Assembly (NCBI RefSeq): GCF_030409325.1
Contig: NZ_JAUFPR010000001.1
Location: 124,001-188,000 of the forward strand
Origin: Mucilaginibacter aquaedulcis
Lineage (GTDB): Bacteria; Bacteroidota; Bacteroidia; Sphingobacteriales; Sphingobacteriaceae
DNA length: 64,000 nt
Direction: 5' to 3'
The position numbers were made by a program, and so were the translations under genes. Shown in pieces: positions 32,378 to 41,300 of this stretch. The notes beneath the pieces were generated by a model. That model had not been told where the DNA came from and made no database searches. It was given only the letters and a program-made list of their open reading frames with translations. How positions within the stretch are numbered: position 1 is the stretch's first letter; each line of letters begins with the position of its first letter.

Positions 32378-33856
32378 TTAAAATACTTGATCAAACTGGT
32401 TCACTGCATCCTTGCTTTCCAGCACAGAGTGTCCCATTAAAAACTCATCAACCTTGCGGGCTGCTTCACGGCCTTCAGATATGGCCCAAACAACTAACGA
32501 TTGACCACGGCGCATATCACCGGCAGTAAATACCTTACTTACGTTGGTACGGTAAACACCTTCTTTGGCCTTAACGTTTTTGCGTTCATCAAACTCAACG
32601 CTTAACTGGTGCAGCATACCCTCATGTTGCGGGTTAAGGAAACCCATAGCCAGAAATACACGCTGGCAAGGTATTTCGCGCTCAGAACCTTCAACCGTAT
32701 GGAATTTTACCGGGCGGCCTAAGAAATCTTGCTCCCACTCCACATCAACCACTTTAAGCGCGCGCAGGTTGCCTTCACTATCGCCTAAAAACTCTAAGGT
32801 ATTTACCCCCCAGAAACGTTCTGCACCTTCCTCATGCGAGCTGGTAGTTTTTAATACCATAGGGAATGTTGGCCATGGCATGTGCTTGGTACGCTTTTCA
32901 GGTGGCTGAAACATCACCTCAAATTGTTTAATAGAGCGTGCACCCTGGCGGTTTGATGTACCCACACAGTCTGATCCGGTATCACCACCACCAATTACCA
33001 CTACATCTTTATCTGTAGCCAGTATATCCTCGGCATCAACAGCTATATTGCTTACACGTTTGTTTTGTTGTTTCAGGAAATCCATAGCGAAATGGATACC
33101 TTTTAACTCCCGGCCAGGAATATTAAGGTTACGCGGAATGGTTGAACCACCGGCCAGTACTACTGCATCATTATTGCGCACCAGTTCATCGGCAGCTACA
33201 TTTTTACCTACTTCGCTGTTGCATTTAAATACAACACCATCTTTCTCCATTACCTCAACGCGGCGTTCAACAACCCATTTTTCTAATTTAAAATCAGGTA
33301 TGCCGTAACGTAACAAACCTCCGGGTTTATCATCACGTTCGTAAACGGTTACCGAGTGGCCGGCTTTGCTCAATTGCGCAGCTGCGGCTAAACCTGCAGG
33401 GCCCGAGCCAACAACCGCTATCTTTTTACCGGTTTTAACTAAAGGTGCGGTTCCTTTCACCAGGTTTTTCTGGTAAGCTATTTCAATAATATGTTTTTCA
33501 ATCTCCTCAATAGCTACGGCAGGTTTATTAATACCTAACACACAGGCCGATTCGCAGGGTGCAGGGCATATACGGCCTGTAAACTCCGGAAAGTTATTGG
33601 TAGATGATAAAATATGGTAAGCCTCTTCCCAGTTTTTACGATACACAGCATCGTTAAACTCCGGAATAATGTTGCCAAGCGGACAACCCGAATGGCAAAA
33701 CGGGATACCGCAATTCATACACCTGGCCGATTGCTGGTTAAGTTTCTCGTCGGTATATAAATTAACAAACTCTTTATAGTTCTTTACGCGTTCAGCAGCG
33801 GGAACCTTGGTTGGTAATTCCCTGTTAAACTCCTGAAATCCTGTTGGTTTTCCCAT
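32378..33856 (-). CDS. gltD: Glutamate synthase (NADPH) small subunit
   Basis: 492 residues. It passes electrons from NAD(P)H via FAD and two [4Fe-4S] clusters to the large subunit. The N-terminal cluster cysteines are in CMNCGIPFCHSGCPLGN and ICPAPCESACVLG. The first dinucleotide fold is VVGSGPAGLAAAAQLSKAG (FAD), the second VVIGGGDTGSDCVGT (NADPH), and the C-terminal FAD motif is VFTAGDMRRGQSLVVWAI. Directly downstream of gltB (6-bp gap) in a two-gene operon ended by the terminator at 32311-32343. Ammonium assimilation together with glutamine synthetase. Confidence 0.97.
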   Translation of the reverse strand: MGKPTGFQEFNRELPTKVPAAERVKNYKEFVNLYTDEKLNQQSARCMNCGIPFCHSGCPLGNIIPEFNDAVYRKNWEEAYHILSSTNNFPEFTGRICPAPCESACVLGINKPAVAIEEIEKHIIEIAYQKNLVKGTAPLVKTGKKIAVVGSGPAGLAAAAQLSKAGHSVTVYERDDKPGGLLRYGIPDFKLEKWVVERRVEVMEKDGVVFKCNSEVGKNVAADELVRNNDAVVLAGGSTIPRNLNIPGRELKGIHFAMDFLKQQNKRVSNIAVDAEDILATDKDVVVIGGGDTGSDCVGTSNRQGARSIKQFEVMFQPPEKRTKHMPWPTFPMVLKTTSSHEEGAERFWGVNTLEFLGDSEGNLRALKVVDVEWEQDFLGRPVKFHTVEGSEREIPCQRVFLAMGFLNPQHEGMLHQLSVEFDERKNVKAKEGVYRTNVSKVFTAGDMRRGQSLVVWAISEGREAARKVDEFLMGHSVLESKDAVNQFDQVF

Positions 33857-33862
33857 TGAAAT

Positions 33863-36800
33863 TTAGCCTATTGTTTGATATTGTAACTTCTCTATAACTT
33901 TTTTATACTCTTTTGGATACACTTTTACAAACTGGGTTGAAGCTTCGTTCCAGTTGTTCAGTATCTGCTGTGCCAGCTTGCTGCCGGTAAGGCTGATGTG
34001 CTTGCGCAGCAATGCCTGTATCTGCTCTTTATCATCTGATGCCAGCGGATCAAGATCAACCATTTCGGTATTGCAGTTTTCGGCAAAGCTGTTGTCAGGG
34101 TTATAAACCCAGGCCAAACCACCGCTCATACCTGCCGCGAAGTTGCGGCCTGTTTTACCTAAGATGAGCGCGCGGCCACCGGTCATGTACTCGCAACCGT
34201 GATCGCCGATACCTTCAACAACCGTGGTAGCACCAGAGTTACGCACCGCGAAACGTTCGCCTGCCATACCGCCAATAAATACCTCACCAGATGTAGCACC
34301 ATAAAGGGCAACGTTACCAATGATGATGTTATCCTGCGGAACAAAAGTTGCATTAGCTGCCGGGTAGATAGCCAGTTGCGCGCCGGATAAACCTTTACCT
34401 ACATAGTCATTGGCTTCGCCTTCCAGCTCAAAGGAGATACCCTTGGTGGCAAACGCGCCGAAGCTTTGCCCGGCCGAGCCTTTGAATTTGTAGTTGATGG
34501 TATTATCAGGCAAGCCAGCTGATCCGTATTTTTTAGAGATCTCGTTTGACAGTAATGTACCAATGGTACGGTTGACGTTAATTACATCAAATGATGCAAA
34601 AACCGGTGTTTTATCTTCCAAAGCAGCTTTAGCGCTCTCAACCAGTTTCCAGTCGATGATGTCGCTCATGCCATGATCCTGGCTTTCGCTGTTATACAGG
34701 GTCATGCCCTTAGCGTTGGTAACCGGATGTAATATGCCCGACAGATCGATCTTTTTGGCTTTCCAGTTATCCAGGTGATCCTTAACTTTCAGGAATTGTA
34801 CACGGCCCACCATTTCATTAATGGTACGGAAACCAAGCTCGGCCATAATTTCTCTAAGCTCTTCGGCCATAAAGCGGAACAGGTTTACCACGTGCTCAGG
34901 TTTACCTGAAAATAGTTTCCTTAATTCCGGATCTTGTGTAGCAACACCTACAGGGCAAGTGTTTAAATGGCATTTGCGCATCATGATACAGCCGCCGGCA
35001 ACAAGGGCTGCAGTAGCAACACCCCATTCCTCGGCCCCCATCAGGGCGGCAATCGCCAAATCCCTACCGGTTTTTAACTGTCCGTCTGTTTGCAATACCA
35101 CACGGCTACGCAGTTTGTTACGAACCAGTGTTTGATGAGCCTCGGTTAAACCAAGTTCCCATGGTAAGCCCGCGTGTTTTACCGAGCTTATTGGCGATGC
35201 ACCTGTACCGCCATCATAACCGGCAATCAGGATAACATCGGCATGTGCTTTGGCAACACCTGCGGCAATGGTACCAACACCGGCTTTTGATACCAGTTTC
35301 ACGTTGATACGCGCAGCACGATTGGCATTCTTTAAGTCGAAAATCAACTGCGCCAAATCTTCGATAGAATAAATATCATGGTGCGGAGGAGGCGAAATTA
35401 AACCAACCCCAGGTGTAGAGTGACGGGTTTTAGCGATCCAGTCATCAACTTTATGACCTGGCAACTGCCCACCTTCACCTGGTTTTGCGCCCTGCGCCAT
35501 TTTTATCTGTAGTTCATCGGCATTGGTAAGGTAGTTTGAAGTAACCCCAAAACGTGCCGAAGCAATTTGCTTAATAGCCGAACGCATAGAATCGCCGTTT
35601 GGTAGCTTTTCGTAGCGCATTTCGTCCTCACCACCTTCGCCGGTATTGCTTTTGCCGCCTATACGGTTCATGGCAATAGCCATAGTGCTGTGTGCCTCAT
35701 GCGAGATAGAACCGAATGACATGGCGCCTGTTGCAAAGCGTTTCATGATGTTTTCGGCCGGTTCAACCTCATCAAGGGTAATAGCCTCACGGTGATGGGC
35801 AAAATCAAGCAGGCCACGTATGGTGAAATGCTTCTCGGTTTGCTCATTAATTACTTTAGCATAGTTTTTATATACCTCGTAATCATTGGTGCGTGTAGCA
35901 TGTTGTAATAAGTGTACCGTTGTTGGATTAAACAAGTGAGCCTCACCCCTGCGTTTCCACTGGTAAATACCACCTTCGGGCAGTAAATTATCAGCAGCCT
36001 TGGCGCTAAAGCCAATACGGTGTTTGCAAAGTGCCTCACGTGCAATTTCGTCCAAACCTAAACCGCCAATGCGGGTAACGGCTCCGGAGAAATAACGATC
36101 AACAACCGATTTATTTAAACCTAATATTTCAAATACCTGCGAGCCATGGTATGACTGTAAGGTGGAGATACCCATTTTTGAGAATATCTTCAGCAAACCA
36201 TCATTTACAGATTTTACATAGTTTTTATGCAGTGTTTTAATATCAAGGCTGGTTTCCAGGCTGCCGTTGTTTTTAACGGTTTCAATGGTTGATAATGCCA
36301 GATACGGGTTAATAGCAGTAGCGCCAAAAGCCAGTAAGCAGGCAAAATGATGTACTTCCCATGCATCGCCGGTTTCAACAACCAGACCTACAGCACCACG
36401 ACGACCTTTTTTAATGAGGTGATGGTGCACTGCAGATACAGCCAGTAATGAAGGTATTGGTGCATGTTCAGAATCAATGGCACGATCTGACAGGATCAGT
36501 ACCTCAAAACCATCGTCAACAGCGTCTTCCGCGTAGCGGCAAAGCCTTGCAATACCTTTTTCCAATGAACCTGGCATGCCATCGGCATTAAAGTAAGTTT
36601 GCAATGTTTTGGCATGGAACAAACCGGTATCAATACTACGCAGTTTCTCTAACTGGTGGTTTTTTAATATCGGGTGTTTTAATACCACGCAATGGCAATG
36701 CATTTTATCTTCATCCAACAAATTACCGTTGTTACCGATGAAAGTAGCCAAACTCATCACCAAACGCTCACGGATAGGATCTATCGGCGGGTTGGTAACC

Positions 36801-38380
36801 TGCGCAAAAAATTGTTTAAAGTAGCTTGACAGGTGCTGAGGCTTATCTGACAGGATAGCCAGCGGCACATCGGTACCCATTGAACCTACCGGCTCCTTGC
36901 CATCAACAGCCATTGGCTTAATAATGGTATCCAGATCTTCACGGCTGTAGCCAAACACCTGCTGGTAACGGAACACTGATGCTTCAGAAAGGCTGGCAAA
37001 GGCCAATCGCGGCTCAGCAAGTTCGCTCAGGTTAATTTTATAGTTCTCTAACCAACGCTCGTATGGCTGTTGTGAGGCAATTTCTTTTTTAATTTCTTCG
37101 TCGGTAATGATACGGGCCTGCTCGGTATCAATCAGCAACATTTTGCCCGGCTGTAAACGGCCTTTACGCAAAACAGTACTCTCGTCAATAGCCAGTGTAC
37201 CGGCTTCGGAAGCAGCAATTACACGACCATCATTAGTGATCACATAACGCAGCGGGCGCAAACCATTACGATCAAGCACCGCACCAACCAGCTTACCATC
37301 GGTAAAGCTGATAGCAGCAGGGCCATCCCATGGCTCCATTAAGGTAGCATGATATTCATAGAACGCTTTTTTAAGCGGATCCATTTGCTCGTTACCATCC
37401 CAGGCCTCTGGTATCAGCATCATCATTACGTGTGGTAATGAGCGGCCTGAGTGCAATAATATCTCGATGATGTTATCTAAACAGGCAGAGTCTGACTGGT
37501 TATTATCGATCACCGGCATGATCATTTCCATTTCTTCGGCAGTGAAGTATGCCGAAGCGTATGATTTTAAGCCCGAGTAAAACCAGTTAAGGTTACCTGT
37601 AAGCGTATTAATCTCGCCGTTGTGCGCTATAAGGCGGAACGGCTGGGCCAATTTCCATGATGGGAAAGTATTGGTTGAGAAACGCGAGTGGATCATGGCA
37701 AAGCCCGATGCAATACGCGGATCTGTTAAGTCTGAATAGTATTTACGCAGCTGGTAGGTGGTTACCTGCCCTTTGTAAACTATGGTTTTGCATGAAAGCG
37801 AGGTAAAATAAAAATGATCACCGGCACCGGCTATGGTTTCGGTAATAGTTTTATTAATATATCTTCTTAATATAAAAAGTTTACGTTCAAAATCATCAGC
37901 ATTGGTAATGCTGGTTGGCCTGGCAATAAAAATTTGCTCCACATCCGGTTCGGCCTGGCGTGCGGTTTCTCCAACTGTTGTTGAATCTACAACTAATTTG
38001 CGGTAACCCAGCTTAATTAAGCCTAATTTTTCAATGGCACTGGTGATCACCATACGGCAAGCTTTTTTCTGTGCCGAATCTTTTGGGAAAAATATCATTC
38101 CCACACCATACTCACCCGGTTCAGGCAGGCTGATCTCCAGGTTTGAGCATTCTTCCATCAAAAACTCATGTGGTAATTGTATCAGTATTCCGGCTCCGTC
38201 GCCGGTTTCCGGGTCACATCCGCAAGCTCCGCGGTGCTCCATGTTTTCGAGCATGGTTAGTGCATCGTCAATGATCTGGTTACTTTTATGACCATTAATA
38301 TTGGTTATAAATCCAGTTCCGCAGGAGTCGTGTTCAAATTCTGGCCTGTAAAGGCCCTGGTGGCTCTCAGTTTGATTCAT
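33863..38380 (-). CDS. gltB: Glutamate synthase large subunit
   Basis: 1505 residues, the standard alpha-subunit size. Domains: N-terminal class II glutamine amidotransferase with nucleophile Cys20 (HDSCGTGFITNI), which implies removal of a 19-residue propeptide; a central linker domain; the FMN-binding TIM barrel (SISHEAHSTMAIAMNRIGG, GYDGGTGASPISS); the [3Fe-4S] cysteines in GGCIMMRKCHLNTCPVGVA; and the C-terminal right-handed beta-helix (GGMAGERFAVRNSG). It makes two glutamate from glutamine and 2-oxoglutarate. A variant -7 box TATCTTCG (38420-38427, minus strand) lies about 40 bp upstream of the ATG. Confidence 0.98.
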   Translation of the reverse strand: MNQTESHQGLYRPEFEHDSCGTGFITNINGHKSNQIIDDALTMLENMEHRGACGCDPETGDGAGILIQLPHEFLMEECSNLEISLPEPGEYGVGMIFFPKDSAQKKACRMVITSAIEKLGLIKLGYRKLVVDSTTVGETARQAEPDVEQIFIARPTSITNADDFERKLFILRRYINKTITETIAGAGDHFYFTSLSCKTIVYKGQVTTYQLRKYYSDLTDPRIASGFAMIHSRFSTNTFPSWKLAQPFRLIAHNGEINTLTGNLNWFYSGLKSYASAYFTAEEMEMIMPVIDNNQSDSACLDNIIEILLHSGRSLPHVMMMLIPEAWDGNEQMDPLKKAFYEYHATLMEPWDGPAAISFTDGKLVGAVLDRNGLRPLRYVITNDGRVIAASEAGTLAIDESTVLRKGRLQPGKMLLIDTEQARIITDEEIKKEIASQQPYERWLENYKINLSELAEPRLAFASLSEASVFRYQQVFGYSREDLDTIIKPMAVDGKEPVGSMGTDVPLAILSDKPQHLSSYFKQFFAQVTNPPIDPIRERLVMSLATFIGNNGNLLDEDKMHCHCVVLKHPILKNHQLEKLRSIDTGLFHAKTLQTYFNADGMPGSLEKGIARLCRYAEDAVDDGFEVLILSDRAIDSEHAPIPSLLAVSAVHHHLIKKGRRGAVGLVVETGDAWEVHHFACLLAFGATAINPYLALSTIETVKNNGSLETSLDIKTLHKNYVKSVNDGLLKIFSKMGISTLQSYHGSQVFEILGLNKSVVDRYFSGAVTRIGGLGLDEIAREALCKHRIGFSAKAADNLLPEGGIYQWKRRGEAHLFNPTTVHLLQHATRTNDYEVYKNYAKVINEQTEKHFTIRGLLDFAHHREAITLDEVEPAENIMKRFATGAMSFGSISHEAHSTMAIAMNRIGGKSNTGEGGEDEMRYEKLPNGDSMRSAIKQIASARFGVTSNYLTNADELQIKMAQGAKPGEGGQLPGHKVDDWIAKTRHSTPGVGLISPPPHHDIYSIEDLAQLIFDLKNANRAARINVKLVSKAGVGTIAAGVAKAHADVILIAGYDGGTGASPISSVKHAGLPWELGLTEAHQTLVRNKLRSRVVLQTDGQLKTGRDLAIAALMGAEEWGVATAALVAGGCIMMRKCHLNTCPVGVATQDPELRKLFSGKPEHVVNLFRFMAEELREIMAELGFRTINEMVGRVQFLKVKDHLDNWKAKKIDLSGILHPVTNAKGMTLYNSESQDHGMSDIIDWKLVESAKAALEDKTPVFASFDVINVNRTIGTLLSNEISKKYGSAGLPDNTINYKFKGSAGQSFGAFATKGISFELEGEANDYVGKGLSGAQLAIYPAANATFVPQDNIIIGNVALYGATSGEVFIGGMAGERFAVRNSGATTVVEGIGDHGCEYMTGGRALILGKTGRNFAAGMSGGLAWVYNPDNSFAENCNTEMVDLDPLASDDKEQIQALLRKHISLTGSKLAQQILNNWNEASTQFVKVYPKEYKKVIEKLQYQTIG

Positions 38381-38779
38381 CGTAAAATATAAACCAGTTT
38401 TATAAAAAGGGTGTAATTACGAAGATAGCAAATACAACATAAATTATAAAATCATCGGTTATTTTTGAAAATTTCTAAAAAATCCATTACCGAAGTAATG
38501 TTTATTTAACAAATCCATAACATTTAAGACTAAATATTATGATAACACAAATGAAATCCTGAATTTACTTATTTAGAATCAATATAAAGTTGCACAAATT
38601 AAGCTATAAACAGTTATAAAAGCAGTAAAAACAGTTATAACAAAATTAAATTTTGTGTGATTTTACCTATCTATATCATAGAATATATGCTTTGAACTTA
38701 ACGCCCCACCCTACCTATAATTTTATAGCATTTATAGGTAAGTTTTAGAATTGCTAACTTCGCGCAAAATTTTAAATAG
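38381..38779. other. AT-rich divergent control region between gltB and the gmhB-like gene
   Basis: 399 bp without a gene. Minus-strand TATCTTCG (38420-38427) may be the gltB -7 element, and plus-strand TAACTTCG (38755-38762) that of the phosphatase gene; both deviate from TAnnTTTG by one base. An inverted repeat TACCTATAA (38712-38720) / TTATAGGTA (38732-38740) with an 11-nt spacer lies just upstream of the second box, a candidate operator. The middle (38450-38700) is simple AT-rich sequence in which I see nothing else. Confidence 0.45.
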
Positions 38780-39271
38780 ATGTCTGCAAAAAATAAAGCT
38801 GTTTTCTTAGATCGTGATGGAGTACTTAACCAGGAAATGGGCGATTACGTACGCCGTTTTGAAGATTTTCATGTACTGGACAACTTTGACGCTCTGAAAA
38901 CCTTACAAGACAGGGGCTACATGCTGCTGGTAGCCACCAACCAGGGCGGCCTGGCCAAAGGCTGGTATACTGAAGATGAACTGGCCAAAATGCACAATCA
39001 CCTGAAACAAGTTTACAAAGAGCATGGCGTTGATATTGTCGACTTTTTTTACTGCCCTCATCACCCCCTGTTTACCGGCGACTGCGATTGCCGCAAACCA
39101 AAGCCGGGACTGCTATTACAAGGTATAGCTAAATATAATATTGACCCATCAAAATCATACTTTATAGGTGATCGTGAGCGGGATGTAGAAGCCGGCACCG
39201 CCGCAGGTGTTAAAGGTATCCTTATAGATAGCGATCAGCCTATCAGCACTGTGCTGGATCTGATTGATTAA
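38780..39271 (+). CDS. gmhB: HAD phosphatase, D-glycero-manno-heptose 1,7-bisphosphate 7-phosphatase-like (GmhB)
   Basis: 163-residue HAD-superfamily HisB-N/GmhB protein. Catalytic Asp11 and Asp13 are in VFLDRDGVLNQE, motif II is VATNQGG, and the structural zinc loop is present as YCPHHPLFTGDCDCRKPKPG. Motif IV is FIGDRERDVEAG. GmhB removes the 7-phosphate during ADP-heptose synthesis for LPS core. The first residues match GmhB rather than HisB-N, although the two cannot be wholly separated by eye; a true HisB with its own HAD domain is encoded in the his operon. Probably its own transcription unit. Confidence 0.85.
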   Translation: MSAKNKAVFLDRDGVLNQEMGDYVRRFEDFHVLDNFDALKTLQDRGYMLLVATNQGGLAKGWYTEDELAKMHNHLKQVYKEHGVDIVDFFYCPHHPLFTGDCDCRKPKPGLLLQGIAKYNIDPSKSYFIGDRERDVEAGTAAGVKGILIDSDQPISTVLDLID

Positions 39272-39302
39272 AGTGCCTCGAGCCCCCCTCTAAATAAAAC
39301 AC

Positions 39303-39388
39303 TGTCATTGCGAGCGATAGCGTGGCAATCGCGAACTATACAGAACGGATTCGCATAGTTCGCGATTGCTTCGTTCCTCGCAATGACA
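39303..39388. repeat. Inverted repeat, GTCATTGCGAG family (well-preserved copy)
   Basis: Arms TGTCATTGCGAGCGATAGCG...GCAATCGCGAACTAT and CATAGTTCGCGATTGCTTCG...CCTCGCAATGACA pair almost completely around a 13-nt loop. Just upstream (39285-39298) is a fragment GCCCCCCTCTAAAT that looks like one end of the CCCCCTAAAGGGGG family. Confidence 0.8.
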
Positions 39389-39478
39389 ATAGTTTAATAA
39401 GTGCGCGGCCACATTTTTCATAAAACCTAAAACATTTTCCCTCCGTAAAACTTTTACCACTATTACAAAATACAACAC

Positions 39479-40993
39479 ATGCAGCTAAGCCATTACTTAA
39501 AAAACTCCGATACTTTTATCGCCGCTTTGATTGGTTTTGCTGCTGTTCAGCTATTTTGCAGTTACAGTGGTATAGGAATTTCGCCCGATTCTATCATGTA
39601 CATCAGTGCGGCCCGCAGCTTTAGTACCGGCGGTACGCTGCATACTTTTAACCATGTACCGATAGTTGATTTCCCGGTGTTTTACCCCATATTTTTGGGC
39701 AGTATCCTATTCATTACCCGGGTAGATCCGGTTATGTTTGGTGCTATACTCAACGGGCTGATGTTTGCCGCCTTGATATTTACTTCGGGCTACATCATGC
39801 AGCGCTTTGTGCCATCGGCAAGGGTGTATAAATGGTTAATGCTGATAGCCATTATACTGAGCCCGGCGCTGTTACAGGTGTACTCCTACCTATGGTCGGA
39901 AACGCTGTTTATCCTCGAAACACTTATTTTCCTGGTAGCATTCAGGCAGTATCTGCTTAAACATACCCTGAAAGCACTTATTATAGCCGCTGCTATAGCT
40001 GCAGTGAGCTGTGTAACCCGCTATGCCGCGGTTACTATTGTAGGCACCGGCGGTCTGCTGTTACTGCTCGACAGGGTTTTGCCGCTGAAAAAGAAAATTG
40101 TACACATTATTATATATGGCTTTGTTTGTATATCGCTGCTGGTAAGTAACCTGTTGTTCAACGCGCTCATGTCAGGCACTACAACAGGGCCTCGCGAGCC
40201 ATCCATCACCCCTTTCAGCAAAAATTTATACTACTTTGGTACCGTGATGTGCGATTGGATGGGTTTTACCCCCAATCAGTATTACCTGGCTACACCCATT
40301 GCCGTTATTATATTGATAGGTTTTATAGCCGCGCTGGCTTATAATTACTACCGCCGCCATGTAGACAGCTTTGAAAATCTGGCCATTACTTTTGCATTGG
40401 TGTACGGGCTGTTCATTATATTATCGTCTACTTTTTCACGGTACGAGCGCATCAACCACCGTTTACTGGCACCTATATATATACCCGCGCTTTGGGGTTA
40501 TACCAGCTGGGGCCTGTTACTGTTAAAAAGGATAACTAATAAAACCACTAAAACTATTGTATCGGTTATATTTATAGCCATGATGCTGGGTTTTGTAACC
40601 AAGGAATTTTTAATTGATAAGGCCCGTTACAGCGACCAGATATCGGACGAATACGGTAACCCTGGCTACACCGACAATAGCTGGCTCGAATCGCCATTTG
40701 CAGCCTACCTTAAAAGCGGCGACAAAAGCTTATTTAAACCCGGCATAAAAATTTATACCGACGCGCACGAGGCTGTTTACTTCTTCTCAGGTATGTCATC
40801 ATACCTAGTGCCGCATAAATTCTTTAAAAAGGATATTGCTAAGTTTTACCAGGCTAAGCATTACTACCTCATCTGGTTTAACGTGCTTGAAAATCCAGAA
40901 CTTATTAACCTGAAAGATATTCAAAAAGTAAAATCACTCAAAAAGATCAAGGATTTTGGGGAAGAAGGTGCTATATATGAATATGAGGAATGA
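39479..40993 (+). CDS. Polytopic membrane protein, GT-C glycosyltransferase-like
   Basis: 504 residues with about ten transmembrane helices in the first 375 and a soluble C-terminal part of about 120 residues. Early loop residues SGIGISPDSIMYISAARSF include an acidic residue in the first extracytoplasmic loop, as in GT-C (ArnT/PMT-like) enzymes that use polyprenyl-phosphate sugars. A conserved-looking FSRYERINHRLLAPIYIPAL precedes the last helices. I do not recognise an exact family. Transfer of a sugar to a cell-envelope acceptor is a reasonable guess given the GmhB-like neighbour, but it is not proven. It is separated from the his promoter by a perfect 23-bp inverted repeat. Confidence 0.65.
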   Translation: MQLSHYLKNSDTFIAALIGFAAVQLFCSYSGIGISPDSIMYISAARSFSTGGTLHTFNHVPIVDFPVFYPIFLGSILFITRVDPVMFGAILNGLMFAALIFTSGYIMQRFVPSARVYKWLMLIAIILSPALLQVYSYLWSETLFILETLIFLVAFRQYLLKHTLKALIIAAAIAAVSCVTRYAAVTIVGTGGLLLLLDRVLPLKKKIVHIIIYGFVCISLLVSNLLFNALMSGTTTGPREPSITPFSKNLYYFGTVMCDWMGFTPNQYYLATPIAVIILIGFIAALAYNYYRRHVDSFENLAITFALVYGLFIILSSTFSRYERINHRLLAPIYIPALWGYTSWGLLLLKRITNKTTKTIVSVIFIAMMLGFVTKEFLIDKARYSDQISDEYGNPGYTDNSWLESPFAAYLKSGDKSLFKPGIKIYTDAHEAVYFFSGMSSYLVPHKFFKKDIAKFYQAKHYYLIWFNVLENPELINLKDIQKVKSLKKIKDFGEEGAIYEYEE

Positions 40994-40997
40994 TTTG

Positions 40998-41091
40998 GGA
41001 TTTCGGATGTTCGATTTCGGGTTTACCAGATAGCCGTTAAATCCTTCAAACTTCATTTTTTAATAATTCCGAAATCGAACATCCGAAATCC
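40998..41091. repeat. Perfect 23-bp inverted repeat (GATTTCGGAT family)
   Basis: GGATTTCGGATGTTCGATTT plus CGG (40998-41020) is exactly complementary to 41069-41091, with a 48-nt spacer. It starts 5 bp after the membrane protein's stop and ends 15 bp before the his -33 element, so it may insulate the his promoter from read-through. A related element lies at 55789-55901. Confidence 0.8.
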
Positions 41092-41106
41092 GAATTAAAA
41101 AAACAT

Positions 41107-41136
41107 TTTGTTTTAAAAAACATCTGTATATATTTG
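41107..41136 (+). promoter_or_regulatory. Promoter of the histidine operon (TTTG-N18-TATATTTG)
   Basis: A -33 TTTG (41107-41110) and a -7 TATATTTG (41129-41136), spaced by 18 bp, match the Bacteroidota consensus. The transcript would begin near 41141-41144, about 25 nt before the leader-peptide ATG. Confidence 0.75.
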
Positions 41137-41167
41137 CGCTGCTAATCTATAGTTTTACTATATAAAA

Positions 41168-41227
41168 ATGAACGGTATCGCACTACATCATCTTCATCTG
41201 CATCACCACCATGTGGTGATCAGTTAA
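41168..41227 (+). CDS. Histidine operon leader peptide (19 residues, 7 His)
   Basis: The frame ATG...TAA encodes MNGIALHHLHLHHHHVVIS: seven His in nine residues (7-15), using both CAT and CAC codons. It lies about 25 nt after the predicted transcription start and 74 bp before hisG. Such a run of regulatory codons is the hallmark of ribosome-mediated attenuation: with low charged tRNA-His the ribosome stalls in the leader and changes the downstream RNA fold. The mechanism is well known for his operons of Proteobacteria; here it is inferred. A hairpin is built into the His codons themselves (41202-41220). I see no ordinary terminator stem before the T-run at 41270-41275. Confidence 0.85.
   Translation: MNGIALHHLHLHHHHVVIS
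41202..41220 (+). promoter_or_regulatory. Perfect stem-loop inside the His codons of the leader
   Basis: ATCACCAC (41202-41209) and GTGGTGAT (41213-41220) form an 8-bp perfect stem with a CAT loop. The left arm is made of the last His codons, so a ribosome stalled on them would melt the hairpin. GGUGGU in the right arm could alternatively pair, with one mismatch, with ACCUCC at 41254-41259. Function as a regulatory switch is inferred. Confidence 0.6.
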
Positions 41228-41300
41228 TATGTATGTTTCTACGCGAAATAACAACCTCCGTTTATATTCTTTTTTATTATAGTTCCTTAAATTCAATCTT

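Noticed and set aside
41228..41300. A classical his attenuator terminator before hisG
   Set aside because: There is a T-run at 41270-41275, but I could find no stem of reasonable strength immediately before it.
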